Counted from the first letter of the stretch, positions 31,502-40,017 are shown. The stretch: 64,000 nucleotides of DNA from Pseudomonadota bacterium (GCA_021792555.1 JAJYUL010000006.1:1-64000), one strand, 5' to 3'. Translations and numbers: made by a program. The notes: generated by a model from the letters alone, not told the origin.

Positions 31502-32827
31502 ATGCCCCAGGGACAAACTCGGCTCGTCCGTTCATGGGGCAACGTAGCCCGAGGTGAGCACTCGGTCTATAGCTTGGGCAGCCGCTTCGATGAGTTCCCT
31601 CGCCTACCGGCACAAACCAGCATCCTGCCCTTTGGCAATGGACGGAGCTACGGCGACAGCTGTCTGAACGTGGGAGGCGCGCTGCTTGACATGCGCTCCC
31701 TGGACCGCTTCATCCAGTTCGATGCGCGACACGGCACGCTGCGTTGCGAAGCAGGGGTACAGCTCGGGGAAATTCTACGCATCGTGGCGCCGGCGGGTTG
31801 GCTGCCATGCGTTCTCCCGGGAACACAATACGTCACAGTCGGTGGCGCCATTGCGAACGATGTGCATGGCAAGAATCATCATCGTGCGGGGAGTTTTGGC
31901 TGTCACGTGACTCAGTTTGAATTGCTGCGGTCGAACGGGGAGCGGCTGTTGTGTTCGCCGCAGATGAACCCGGACTGGTTCGCTGCCACAATTGGCGGCC
32001 TGGGCCTCACTGGCGTGGTGACGTGGGCGGAGCTGCAGTTAACCAGAGTATCTGGGCCCTGGATGTCAGTAGAGTCCGTCCGTTGCCGCGATCTGAGCGA
32101 GCTGCTGGAGATGAGCCGCGCGGCTTCGCAAGAGCACGCTTACACGGTTGCCTGGGTGGACTGCGCCGCGCGCCGCAAGCGAATTGGCAGAGGCATCCTG
32201 CAGTGGGCCGATTCCGCAGACGAAGTCGGTGAAACGCCCCCCGCGGATCGATGGTGCCGACTTGCCGTGCCATTCACGCCCCCCATTTCGCTGCTCAATT
32301 CGGCCACAATGCACGTATTCAATGCATTGCACTACAGGCGTCACGGGGGACGGGTCCGGTCGATGCAGCACTATCGACAGTTTTTCTTCCCGCTCGACGG
32401 CATACGCCATTGGAACCGCCTGTATGGGCCTCGTGGGTTCTATCAGTACCAGTGCGTCGTTCCCGCAGACGGGGCCGACGCTTCGATTCGACGACTACTG
32501 CGCGCCATAGCGGCAAGTAGCGAGGACTCCTGCCTTGCAGTCCTGAAGTATTTCGGTGACAGCGTTTCGCCGGGGCTATTGTCGTTTCCTCGCTGTGGCG
32601 TCACTCTGGCGCTGGATTTCCCCAACCGAGGCGCACGGCTGGAGTCGCTTTTTGCACGGCTCGATGCGATCGTTGCCGACGCCGGCGGCTGCCTCTATCC
32701 GGCAAAGGATGCGCGAATGCCCCCAAGCCTGTTCCGTGCTGGCTTTCCGCAGTGCGAGACGTTCTCGCGCTTTATCGACGCACGCTGCTCATCGAGCTTC
32801 TGGCGACGCGTCATGGCGGAAGCATGA
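31502..32827 (+). CDS. dprE1: DprE1-like FAD-dependent oxidase (decaprenylphosphoryl-ribose 2'-epimerase subunit)
   Basis: 441 residues of the VAO flavoprotein family. FAD-domain signatures are FGNGRSYGDSCLN and VTVGGAIANDVHGKNHH. The C-terminal part ends LYPAKDAR, where Lys402 aligns with the catalytic Lys418 of Mycobacterium tuberculosis DprE1. The residue aligned with the drug-reactive Cys387 is Ala370 (TLALDF). With the following DprE2-like gene it would oxidise the 2'-OH of lipid-linked ribose and so allow epimerisation to D-arabinose. ATG at 31502 is 4 bases after the previous stop. Ends in ATGA shared with dprE2. Function inferred from family plus neighbours. Confidence 0.85.
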   Translation: MPQGQTRLVRSWGNVARGEHSVYSLGSRFDEFPRLPAQTSILPFGNGRSYGDSCLNVGGALLDMRSLDRFIQFDARHGTLRCEAGVQLGEILRIVAPAGWLPCVLPGTQYVTVGGAIANDVHGKNHHRAGSFGCHVTQFELLRSNGERLLCSPQMNPDWFAATIGGLGLTGVVTWAELQLTRVSGPWMSVESVRCRDLSELLEMSRAASQEHAYTVAWVDCAARRKRIGRGILQWADSADEVGETPPADRWCRLAVPFTPPISLLNSATMHVFNALHYRRHGGRVRSMQHYRQFFFPLDGIRHWNRLYGPRGFYQYQCVVPADGADASIRRLLRAIAASSEDSCLAVLKYFGDSVSPGLLSFPRCGVTLALDFPNRGARLESLFARLDAIVADAGGCLYPAKDARMPPSLFRAGFPQCETFSRFIDARCSSSFWRRVMAEA

Positions 32828-33561
32828 AGAAGGTGCTCATCATCGGAGCGACCTCGGCGATCGCTGAGGAAACTGCCCGGCTCTTCGCGCAACGCCTGGC
32901 ATCGCTCTATCTGGTCGCCCGAAACGAGCGCCGTGTGGCGGCGATTGCCTCCGATCTGGGAATCCGCGGCGCCACTCAGGTGGCCTACGAGACACTGGAT
33001 GTGAATGATTTCGCCTCCCACGCCGCCATGCTGGATCGCGCCACTGAAGCTCTGGGGAAGTTAGATGTCGTGCTCATCGCGCACGGCACGCTCGACAATC
33101 AGCGCGCATGCGAGGAGTCCGTGGATCTGACAATGCGCGCGCTATCCACCAATGCGCTCTCGGTCATCGCTTTGTGCACGCAAATTGCGCCGCGTCTTTC
33201 CGCGCAAGGCAGTGGCACATTGGCGGTGATCTCTTCTGTGGCAGGCGACCGGGGCAAACGGAGCAACTATGTCTATGGGAGCGCCAAGGCACTGGTCAGT
33301 ACATATCTGTCCGGACTGAGGCAGCGGCTCTACTCGGCCGGCGTGCAGGTGTTGACGATCAAGCCTGGATTAGTGGATACACCGATGACGGCGTCCTTTC
33401 CCAAAGGCCCCCTTTGGTCCACTCCGCGGCGAGTGGCGGCCGGCATTTTACGGGCAATCGATAAGAAGCGCGATGTGGCATATTTGCCACGCGCCTGGGG
33501 CCCTGCCATGTGGTTCATCCGACTGATTCCGGAAAAGGTGTTCAAGCGACTCGAACTCTAA
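32824..33561 (+). CDS. dprE2: DprE2-like short-chain dehydrogenase (decaprenylphosphoryl-2-keto-erythro-pentose reductase)
   Basis: 245 residues, classical SDR. Cofactor loop VLIIGATSAIAEETA, N-A-L in STNALSVI, catalytic Ser in VISSVAGDRG and the Tyr/Lys pair in YVYGSAKA. The C-terminal IKPGLVDTPMT and a basic hydrophobic end (PAMWFIRLIPEKVFKRL) are typical of DprE2 relatives, which reduce the keto intermediate made by DprE1 to lipid-linked D-arabinose. The start overlaps the dprE1 stop (ATGA), which supports a joint function. Confidence 0.85.
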   Translation: MKKVLIIGATSAIAEETARLFAQRLASLYLVARNERRVAAIASDLGIRGATQVAYETLDVNDFASHAAMLDRATEALGKLDVVLIAHGTLDNQRACEESVDLTMRALSTNALSVIALCTQIAPRLSAQGSGTLAVISSVAGDRGKRSNYVYGSAKALVSTYLSGLRQRLYSAGVQVLTIKPGLVDTPMTASFPKGPLWSTPRRVAAGILRAIDKKRDVAYLPRAWGPAMWFIRLIPEKVFKRLEL

Positions 33562-33576
33562 TGGACCCGTCGGCCC

Positions 33577-34026
33577 ATGCAACGAGACATATCGATCCAT
33601 AAAGAGCAAAAGGGCGTCTGGCGCGTGCGAATTGCACAACTGTTGCGCTTTGGCGCCGTCGGCGTTACTTGCCTCGGGCTGAGCGCAGCGGTACTGGTTG
33701 GACTTCACGCGTTCGCGGGACTGAACTATCTGCTCGCTTACGCGGCGTCCTTCGTCACCGGGAACATCGCGGGCTATCTGCTCAACGCACGCTTTACGTT
33801 TTCCGTCCGCGCCGTCAGTCACCTAGGTGCCGCGCGCTATATGCTTGTCAACGCGACGCTGCTTGGAGTAAACACGTGCGCACTGGACTTTCTCGTCGAG
33901 CGGATGCACATGTGGTACCTCGCCGCGGCAGTCCTCCTCGGCGTGCTCAATACGCCAGTAAGTTTCCTAGCGCAGCGGTTCGTAACCTATCGAACGAGTG
34001 TGCGCCGCGGCGCGCAGAACATTTAG
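33577..34026 (+). CDS. GtrA-family membrane protein (second copy)
   Basis: 149 residues, four predicted helices (LLRFGAVGVTCLGLSAAVLV, NYLLAYAASFVTGNIAGYLL, and two more) with the NARFTF and QRFVTY basic-aromatic loops that mark GtrA. Sequence is clearly different from the copy at 29651, so not a recent duplication. Likely flips or helps use a polyprenyl-phosphate sugar. ATG at 33577, 15 bases after dprE2, though translation may start a little later because the first 15 residues are polar. Confidence 0.85.
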   Translation: MQRDISIHKEQKGVWRVRIAQLLRFGAVGVTCLGLSAAVLVGLHAFAGLNYLLAYAASFVTGNIAGYLLNARFTFSVRAVSHLGAARYMLVNATLLGVNTCALDFLVERMHMWYLAAAVLLGVLNTPVSFLAQRFVTYRTSVRRGAQNI

Positions 34027-34111
34027 CCAGCATGCTCAACAGGCAATGCCGAAACACCGCGGCAACTGCTGCCCGGGACACGCAGCGGGGACTGACCGCC
34101 GAGGCGGACGC

Positions 34112-34675
34112 GTGACGGGCTATGATGAGTATTTTGATTATCTGATGCGACGCAAGCGCGCCGCCGTCTGGTATCGACGTGTCTGGCTGTACCCTAGAAT
34201 CTGCCGGAATTTGAGTGGCACGGTACTCGACATCGGTTGCGGCATCGGCGACATGGTACGGTATCGCCGCAACACGGTCGGCGTTGACGTGAATCCCCAT
34301 GCCGTCGCCTTCTGCCGGGAGCAGGGTCTAAAGGTACAACTGATGCAGCTCGATCACCTGCCGTTCGAGGGCTGCGAGTTCGACGGGGCGGTACTCGATA
34401 ACGTTCTCGAGCACCTAGAGCACCCTGAGCCGTTGCTAGCGGAAGTCCACCGGGTGCTCAAGGCGCACAGCCATTTCGTGGTGGGGGTCCCTGGCGACCG
34501 CGGATTTCGCAGCGACGCCGATCACAAGCGCCACTATCCCGAAGCCGAGTTAGCCCGTACGGTCCAGAACGCCGGGTTCAAACTGGCTCGCATGTTCCAT
34601 CAGCCGTTTCGTTCACACCTGCTCGACCGCCATTTCCGCTATTACGCGATTTACGGTCTTTTCGTGAGGATTTGA
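34112..34675 (+). CDS. Class I SAM-dependent methyltransferase
   Basis: 187 residues. SAM-binding motif I is VLDIGCGIGDMVRY, the acidic loop is VGVDVNP, and motif IV/post is FDGAVLDNVLEHLEHPEPLLAEVHRVLK, the Methyltransf_11/Ubie pattern. No membrane segment. The GTG at 34112 follows GAGGCGGAC at good spacing. Last gene of the plus-strand cluster; it converges with the glycosyltransferase operon, with 80 bases between. Methylation of a sugar or lipid is likely from context but the substrate is unknown. Confidence 0.85.
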   Translation: MTGYDEYFDYLMRRKRAAVWYRRVWLYPRICRNLSGTVLDIGCGIGDMVRYRRNTVGVDVNPHAVAFCREQGLKVQLMQLDHLPFEGCEFDGAVLDNVLEHLEHPEPLLAEVHRVLKAHSHFVVGVPGDRGFRSDADHKRHYPEAELARTVQNAGFKLARMFHQPFRSHLLDRHFRYYAIYGLFVRI

Positions 34676-34755
34676 CCGTTACTGGCAGCACGAGGGGCGC
34701 ATCAGTTTTCATCGGCCCGTCCTGCGCCCTGGAAACCGGCTTCTCCGCTCTTTCG

Positions 34756-35739
34756 TCAAGGCCCTACGCGCGAGCGCGAAGTCGCGGCACCGTCCCAGAA
34801 GACCTTGGTCATGCTGAGCCGCCGGCATAATCCACGCGGTAGCCGTCTGAATTCCCGCCCCAAGCGATAGCCGATGTATTTGGCGGCGTTGCGCACCGGG
34901 CAGACTGGCAGCACCAGCGGCGCGTTGACCGCACAGTAGCGAAGTTCGGAAAAGACAAATCGTGCGCCCTCACCCTCGGCGGTGCCGAAATGGCGCAGTA
35001 ATTCAGGGAGCTGCGCGTGAAGCACGCCGAAGTCAAAATACCGCCGCACGTCCTGTGCGATAGTATAGGCATGCGAATGGCGCACCCGAGCATCCGCACA
35101 ATATCGGATCTTCCACCCCGCCAACAGCATGTTGACGGCCACACAGGTGTCCTCGCCCAGAATCAGGTGATTCGGAAAACCTCCGCACGCCGCGAGCGCA
35201 CTGAGGCGATAGGCGGCGAATGAATTCGAGAGATACGCGGTCTTTATGCCGAGACGGGGCGCGTCTTCGATGGAACGCGTTTCACTTCGGACGCCGTAAT
35301 TGAAGAGAATAACGTGGGCCTCGAACGGTCCGGCGCCATCCTGCGGCACTTGCCGTCCGTAGGCAGCTCCGATCGCGGGATCCGAAAATGCGCCGATCAG
35401 TGCCGCAATCGACTGCGGACCCTCTAGCACGGCGTCCTGCGTCAGAAATACGACGTACTCCATTGCCGCGCAGAACTGTTCAATAGCCCACTGTCGGGTT
35501 CCCCCGTGGTTGAAGGAGTGCGACTCGATCCTCTGCAGTTCAAAGCCGCTTTCTTTCGCAACGCTATCGCTACCGTCTGTCGAGCCAGAGTCGACGACGA
35601 GCACGGACGCGGGATCCGCAAACGACGCTCTGATGGCTCGCGCCGCCTCGCGCCACCGATCACCCCCATTGAACACTGGCACAATGAGCCGAGTTCGACT
35701 CAAGGCGAACAGTTCGGCGCGCGGAGCCACCTCGCTCAT
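34756..35739 (-). CDS. Family 2 glycosyltransferase, rhamnosyltransferase-like
   Basis: 327 residues, GT-A fold. VPVFNGGDRWREA starts the nucleotide-sugar domain, with DSGSTDGS, FLTQDAVLEG (the DxD-like site common in rhamnosyltransferases) and GEDTCVAVNMLLAGW with the catalytic acidic pair. HSHAYT near the end is also common in that group. Cytoplasmic or membrane-associated. Starts at ATG 35739 within ATGA shared with the GT-C gene stop, so it is the third gene of this minus-strand operon. Confidence 0.82.
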   Translation of the reverse strand: MSEVAPRAELFALSRTRLIVPVFNGGDRWREAARAIRASFADPASVLVVDSGSTDGSDSVAKESGFELQRIESHSFNHGGTRQWAIEQFCAAMEYVVFLTQDAVLEGPQSIAALIGAFSDPAIGAAYGRQVPQDGAGPFEAHVILFNYGVRSETRSIEDAPRLGIKTAYLSNSFAAYRLSALAACGGFPNHLILGEDTCVAVNMLLAGWKIRYCADARVRHSHAYTIAQDVRRYFDFGVLHAQLPELLRHFGTAEGEGARFVFSELRYCAVNAPLVLPVCPVRNAAKYIGYRLGREFRRLPRGLCRRLSMTKVFWDGAATSRSRVGP

Positions 35740-37808
35740 TGCGGCAATACCTTTAGAAATCCTGGCCCCTGCCACCCGCAGGCAACGTGCGGCCGCGTAC
35801 TTGCCCACATCTGTTCTGATCCGGCATCCTCCTCTCGTCCGCCGGGCTCAAGCTTGACAAACCGAATCACGCCGCGCGCGATCCAGGCATGCACCGCTGA
35901 GCCTGTATATTTTCTCAGGAACTCATAACCGCTCTTTGCATCACCCAACAGAGTATCGACCGGGCGTCGTGGCTGAAAGAGCGCAGGACACGCGTCTTCG
36001 AGGTGATCAAACGCAGCATCTGCGGTGCGTTGCCCAGGTAGCGGATACATACTCGCGGGATTGCGGATCACGCGGCACGTCATCAGATACTTGGTTTCCC
36101 GACGCCCTTTCGACGTGAGCGCTCCATCTCGCACCGGATACCCAACCATAAAGATAACATCGACACCACGCGCAACAATGATTGAGCAGTGTTTCGTGTC
36201 TGCTTTCAATCCGAAAGGCTCCAGCGCGTCATTCGCTGGGTCAAAAAATGATGGCCGCGCCTGGGTGGCTATAGTATCACTGGGATCGGACCAGACCGCG
36301 CGCAGGCGAGGCGCATAGCGTCGGATCAGGGCTTCGACGTGCCGCCCGTTCGCCCCCCTTGGGCCAAGCTCATACTGACCGCTGAGATTGACGAAACCGG
36401 ATGAGTGAGCAAGAGACGGGATGATGAACGAGTTGGTCTGGCCGCCGATCAGGAAGTACAGGTCAGTCTCCGATTTGAGCCGGGGAGGCACCGAAACCGT
36501 GAACCAAGGGCCGTCGTGCCACGGCAGGTATTGTCGATATTCAGTCCCCGCATACAGCTGGAAGAACTGTACGGCGAACACCGCGACGAGCACGCCGTTG
36601 CGCAGTGCCGGCTGGTCAGAAAGGAGGCGAAAGATAAGCGCCATGCACAAGACCGCTGCAACGCACGCCATGGGCATGAAGTAGCGGCTGTTTCCCGAGA
36701 CGGGCAGCCAGAGCGCCCAGTCAACCATAAACGCCAGTCCCAATGCGCCCAATGCGCGTTCCGCTGAATCCAGCGTGCGTGATTCCGGACCACGCGCCCC
36801 GGACAACCAGCGCCACAGCCACCGCGATAGCAGGAGCAGCGAGAGCACGAGAAGAAGCGCATAGCGCAAATCCGGCGCCGGCATCTCGAAATGGATCCAG
36901 GGAATCGGCAGAACCATCGTAAACGGCCGCAGGAGGGCCGCGCCGAGGGTGGCAGGGATGAAGCGATGGTCCAGCATCGACCCGGTCGAGTAATCCGGTG
37001 AGCGAAACAATCCGTTCAGGAGTGGGAACACCGGGTTGCCGAAGTGCCGCTCGAGGTGAATCGACCACGGGAGGTTGATCAGCACGAACCCGGCCGCGAG
37101 CGTCAGCCCGAACAGAGCACCGTATCGGATCCGCCGGATCCAGCCTCCCGGAACGAATAGCAGTAGAATCGCCGCGGAGACGGCGTGCACCGCATTGGTC
37201 GGCTTCAGTCCAGTGGCTACACCCAGCATGAGCGCCGCCCCGATGACGCGCAGTGTACTAGGCGTCCACACGACATCGACAAGCAGCAACCAACCGACCA
37301 TCGCCAGTTCCGCCGTGGTGACATCCGAGTAGCTCGAACCAAACTCATTAATGAGAACTGGGTTGGCGAATGCGAATATGACCGCGAGAATCGCGATCGT
37401 CACGCGCGCGTTCGGCGTGTCCTGCGGAACCACCCGCAGGGCCAGCTCGTAGGTCAACCACAGAATCGCGCTCTGAACGAGCGCCAGGATCGACGCGATT
37501 GCCAGCGGTGGAAGCCCAGAGCGCAACAGCAGATAGAAGGGAACGTAGGCATAGGGATTGAAGTAGCCTTGCGGCCCCGCGGCAAAGTAGTCCTGACGGA
37601 ATCGGTCATGGAGCGCGCTGAAGCCCGCATACACGTGGTACTCCATGTCGTCCCACGTCATCGCCTTGCCGAGGTGATAGCTCGTAAGCACCACCAGAAG
37701 GGAGCAGGACAGGTAGACGAGCCAGCGCGGCACGCGGGCCACGCGGTTCAGCAGGAGCATCATCGAGGTTCGCAGCGGCGAGTGCGCCGGTCCGTCAGCG
37801 GGCGTCAC
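35736..37808 (-). CDS. Multi-spanning membrane protein, GT-C-like glycosyltransferase
   Basis: 690 residues with about ten helices in the first 430 and a soluble C-terminal domain. Just after the first helix the loop reads TWDDMEYHVYAGFSAL, an acidic motif placed as in GT39/GT83-type GT-C enzymes, followed by FNPYAYVPFYLLLRSG. It would use a polyprenyl-phosphate sugar, probably from the DPM-like enzyme encoded immediately upstream, and act on the periplasmic side. Acceptor unknown. Start ATG at 37808 and stop overlap both neighbours by 4 bases. Confidence 0.7.
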   Translation of the reverse strand: MTPADGPAHSPLRTSMMLLLNRVARVPRWLVYLSCSLLVVLTSYHLGKAMTWDDMEYHVYAGFSALHDRFRQDYFAAGPQGYFNPYAYVPFYLLLRSGLPPLAIASILALVQSAILWLTYELALRVVPQDTPNARVTIAILAVIFAFANPVLINEFGSSYSDVTTAELAMVGWLLLVDVVWTPSTLRVIGAALMLGVATGLKPTNAVHAVSAAILLLFVPGGWIRRIRYGALFGLTLAAGFVLINLPWSIHLERHFGNPVFPLLNGLFRSPDYSTGSMLDHRFIPATLGAALLRPFTMVLPIPWIHFEMPAPDLRYALLLVLSLLLLSRWLWRWLSGARGPESRTLDSAERALGALGLAFMVDWALWLPVSGNSRYFMPMACVAAVLCMALIFRLLSDQPALRNGVLVAVFAVQFFQLYAGTEYRQYLPWHDGPWFTVSVPPRLKSETDLYFLIGGQTNSFIIPSLAHSSGFVNLSGQYELGPRGANGRHVEALIRRYAPRLRAVWSDPSDTIATQARPSFFDPANDALEPFGLKADTKHCSIIVARGVDVIFMVGYPVRDGALTSKGRRETKYLMTCRVIRNPASMYPLPGQRTADAAFDHLEDACPALFQPRRPVDTLLGDAKSGYEFLRKYTGSAVHAWIARGVIRFVKLEPGGREEDAGSEQMWASTRPHVACGWQGPGFLKVLPQ

Positions 37809-39025
37809 TTGCCGGCAGTCTCGTCGGGATGGACGTCAATCAGTCCAAGCAAAAACGATGCGAATAGAATCTCGCCGCCCGAAAGCATCAGCGTCACCGA
37901 AGTGATGACCGCGCGCATGGCCTCCAGTGGACCCATCGGACCGAATCGCGCGCGAAACCACGTATCGAGCGAATAGACCGCAAGGGCGAGGCCCGTCAGG
38001 CCGAGGGTGACACCAAGGAGAACGCCACGCTCAATGGTGAAGACCCGCAGAAACGCCCGCAGCTTCGGAGTCATGGGCAGCAACCCCTTCAAGACACCGA
38101 CCGTGCGCCCGATGACCGAGAACAGCACCAGCTGTAGGCCCAGAATGGTCGCGCCGGCCGCGTACAGCATCGTGTGGATGTCAAATCCGACGCCGTGAAT
38201 GATCACTGGACCCCGGGAAATCAGCAGCCCGGCCGCGCTGCCCACCGCAATCAGAAGAGTGCCCGGATAGAACAGCAGCCAGCGCGGGCTCATCATGAGC
38301 AGGAAGCGCAGATGCCGCCAGCCGTCGCGCCAGCTGCGCAGATGCGGCGGGCGTGAACGACCCGCTGGCGAGAGAACGGTCGGAACTTCTCCGATCCTCC
38401 AGCCCGCGAGCACCGCCTTCACGATCATCTCGCTGGCAAATTCCATCCCGGGAGCACGCAGCCCCAGGCGAAGCGCAGCGGCGCGGTTGACGCCACGCAG
38501 CCCACAATGAAAGTCACCGATGCGGCAGGAGAAAAAAAGCCTGCCGATGAAGCTCAGAAGCGGGTTGCCGATGTACCGGTGCAGCCAGGGCATAGCGCCC
38601 GGGCGGATACCGCCCCGGAATCGATGCCCGATGACCATGTCGTGTCCGCCGCGCAATGCTGCGAGAAAGCCGTCGAGCTGCGAGAAGTCGTAGCTGTCGT
38701 CGGCGTCGGCCATGACCACGAACCGACCCTGAGCTGCCTCAAGCCCCCCCAGCAAAGCGCTGCCGTAGCCCTTTGTGGAAACCGCCACGACACGCGCACC
38801 GGCCTGCCGTGCAAGCTCCGGGGAGCCATCGGTGGATCCGTTGTCAGCGACCAGAACCTCGCCCGCGACACCGGTACGCTGCAGAAAGCCGCGGGCCTTT
38901 TGCACGCATGTCGCTACGGTCTCGGCCTCATTGAGGCATGGCATGAGGATCGTCAGCTCGAGTAGACGCGGCGGGAGCGCATCGCGGGTCTCCGCTCTCA
39001 CAGGCATCGTGACAACCGCAGCCAT
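37805..39025 (-). CDS. Polyprenyl-phosphate glycosyltransferase (DPM-like, family 2) with C-terminal membrane helices
   Basis: 406 residues. GT2 catalytic domain: ILMPCLNEAETV, VADNGSTDGS, VVMADADDSYDF (DxDD) and the RGGIRPGAMPWLHRYIGNPLL region typical of dolichyl-phosphate mannose synthase relatives. Four C-terminal helices follow (from LLFYPGTLLIAVGSAAGLL to ILFASFLLGLIDV). It should load a hexose on polyprenyl phosphate. ATG at 39025 is preceded by GGAGG at ideal spacing, so it begins the operon. Divergent from pilA across 429 bases. Confidence 0.87.
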   Translation of the reverse strand: MAAVVTMPVRAETRDALPPRLLELTILMPCLNEAETVATCVQKARGFLQRTGVAGEVLVADNGSTDGSPELARQAGARVVAVSTKGYGSALLGGLEAAQGRFVVMADADDSYDFSQLDGFLAALRGGHDMVIGHRFRGGIRPGAMPWLHRYIGNPLLSFIGRLFFSCRIGDFHCGLRGVNRAAALRLGLRAPGMEFASEMIVKAVLAGWRIGEVPTVLSPAGRSRPPHLRSWRDGWRHLRFLLMMSPRWLLFYPGTLLIAVGSAAGLLISRGPVIIHGVGFDIHTMLYAAGATILGLQLVLFSVIGRTVGVLKGLLPMTPKLRAFLRVFTIERGVLLGVTLGLTGLALAVYSLDTWFRARFGPMGPLEAMRAVITSVTLMLSGGEILFASFLLGLIDVHPDETAGK

Positions 39026-39234
39026 CGTCGATCCTCCACGCGAACAGCATCAACTGCGATACGCTCGCGCTGCAACAATCTAGAGTGCGCGCGGCCTGCT
39101 ACCGCGGCAGATACAGTGATAAATCATTCTCGCCTTGCATGACCCGATGCAGGCGTGACTGGTTCGTCAGATTCTTTCCGAAGCGAATCGACCGTCACTC
39201 GGGACTGCAGCTGTGACGCAGCCGCCTCGATCAT

Positions 39235-39251
39235 GTGACGTTTTGCGTCAC
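39235..39251. promoter_or_regulatory. Inverted repeat upstream of pilA, candidate activator site
   Basis: GTGACG-TTTTG-CGTCAC is a perfect 6-base inverted repeat about 120 bases upstream of the -24 element, the usual position for an enhancer-binding protein. A second CTGTGACG is at 39211-39218 and TCTGACACTC follows at 39255. PilR sites in P. aeruginosa contain TGTC/GACA words, so PilR binding is plausible but not shown. Confidence 0.45.
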
Positions 39252-39367
39252 ATTCTGACACTCATCAGTCCCAGCACCGTCAATCGAGAGAATCGTGTTT
39301 GACATAGGCGGGCCGCGGCCAGAATAAACTCATTTGAAAAACAATACATTACGACCGATTCGGGTCT

Positions 39368-39385
39368 TTGGCACGGCGCTTGCTT
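39368..39385 (+). promoter_or_regulatory. Sigma-54 promoter of pilA
   Basis: TTGGCACGGCGCTTGCTT matches the -24/-12 consensus YTGGCACG-N4-TTGCW, with GG at 39370-39371 and GC at 39382-39383, exactly 12 bases apart. Expected start is near 39395, giving a leader of about 60 bases with TTGAGGAG before the ATG. The stretch before it (39325-39355) is AT-rich and could bend or bind IHF. The rest of 39026-39367 holds no gene. Confidence 0.9.
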
Positions 39386-39454
39386 CAGAAAGCCCAGCAG
39401 GCGCCCTTTGCGCCTCCCGGCAAGAACAATCACCGTTCCTTGAGGAGTTTCGTA

Positions 39455-39961
39455 ATGAAATCGTTGCAAAAGGGCTTCACGCTGATCGAGTTGATGATCG
39501 TGATCGCGATCATCGGCATCCTGGCGGCCATCGCCATTCCCGCGTACCAGAACTACACGATCCGTGCGCAGGTCTCGGAAGGGCTTTCGCTGGCAGGAGG
39601 CATCGAGACTGCGTTCGACGAATGCTACGCCAACCACGGAACGGCGGCCGGTAGCTGCGCCACCCTGAAGGACCTCGGCATTAACAGCTCCATCAGTGGC
39701 ACGTATGTCAAGAGCATGCAGTACAACGATGGGGTGATCACGGCGGTCTACGGCGGTGCCAATGCGAACTCGAACATCAGCGGTGCGCAGAACAGCATCA
39801 CGCTCGCCGCGTATCAATCGCCAAACGGCGACATCAGTTGGGTTTGCAGCGGCGCCACCGCCAACACTGCCCCCGCTGGTCTTTCGGTAGTCAAAGGCGG
39901 TGCCGCTCCGCTGGCCGGCACGATCGCGAACGATGCCTATCTCCCCAGCAGCTGCTATTGA
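39455..39961 (+). CDS. pilA: Type IV pilin PilA
   Basis: 168 residues. Short leader MKSLQKG, cleaved by PilD before Phe8; mature N-terminus [20 protein letters not shown] with Glu5 kept, as in type IVa pilins. The head has four Cys (DECYAN, GSCATL, WVCSG and the final SSCY), with the last pair bracketing a C-terminal disulfide loop. It is rich in Ser, Thr, Gly and Asn, so there are many possible O-glycosylation sites. A strong ribosome site (GAGGAG) precedes ATG 39455. Transcribed from the sigma-54 promoter and closed by its own terminator. Confidence 0.96.
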   Translation: MKSLQKGFTLIELMIVIAIIGILAAIAIPAYQNYTIRAQVSEGLSLAGGIETAFDECYANHGTAAGSCATLKDLGINSSISGTYVKSMQYNDGVITAVYGGANANSNISGAQNSITLAAYQSPNGDISWVCSGATANTAPAGLSVVKGGAAPLAGTIANDAYLPSSCY

Positions 39962-39986
39962 GTCTTAAGTGACGATGTACGGCGCA

Positions 39987-40017
39987 GAAGCCCCCGCCTC
40001 GCGGGGGCTTCTTCTTT
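39987..40017 (+). terminator. Rho-independent terminator after pilA
   Basis: GAAGCCCCCGC, a 3-base loop CTC and GCGGGGGCTTC form a perfect 11-bp stem, followed by TTCTTTT. It lies 26 bases past the pilA stop and would uncouple high pilin expression from pilB. Confidence 0.93.
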
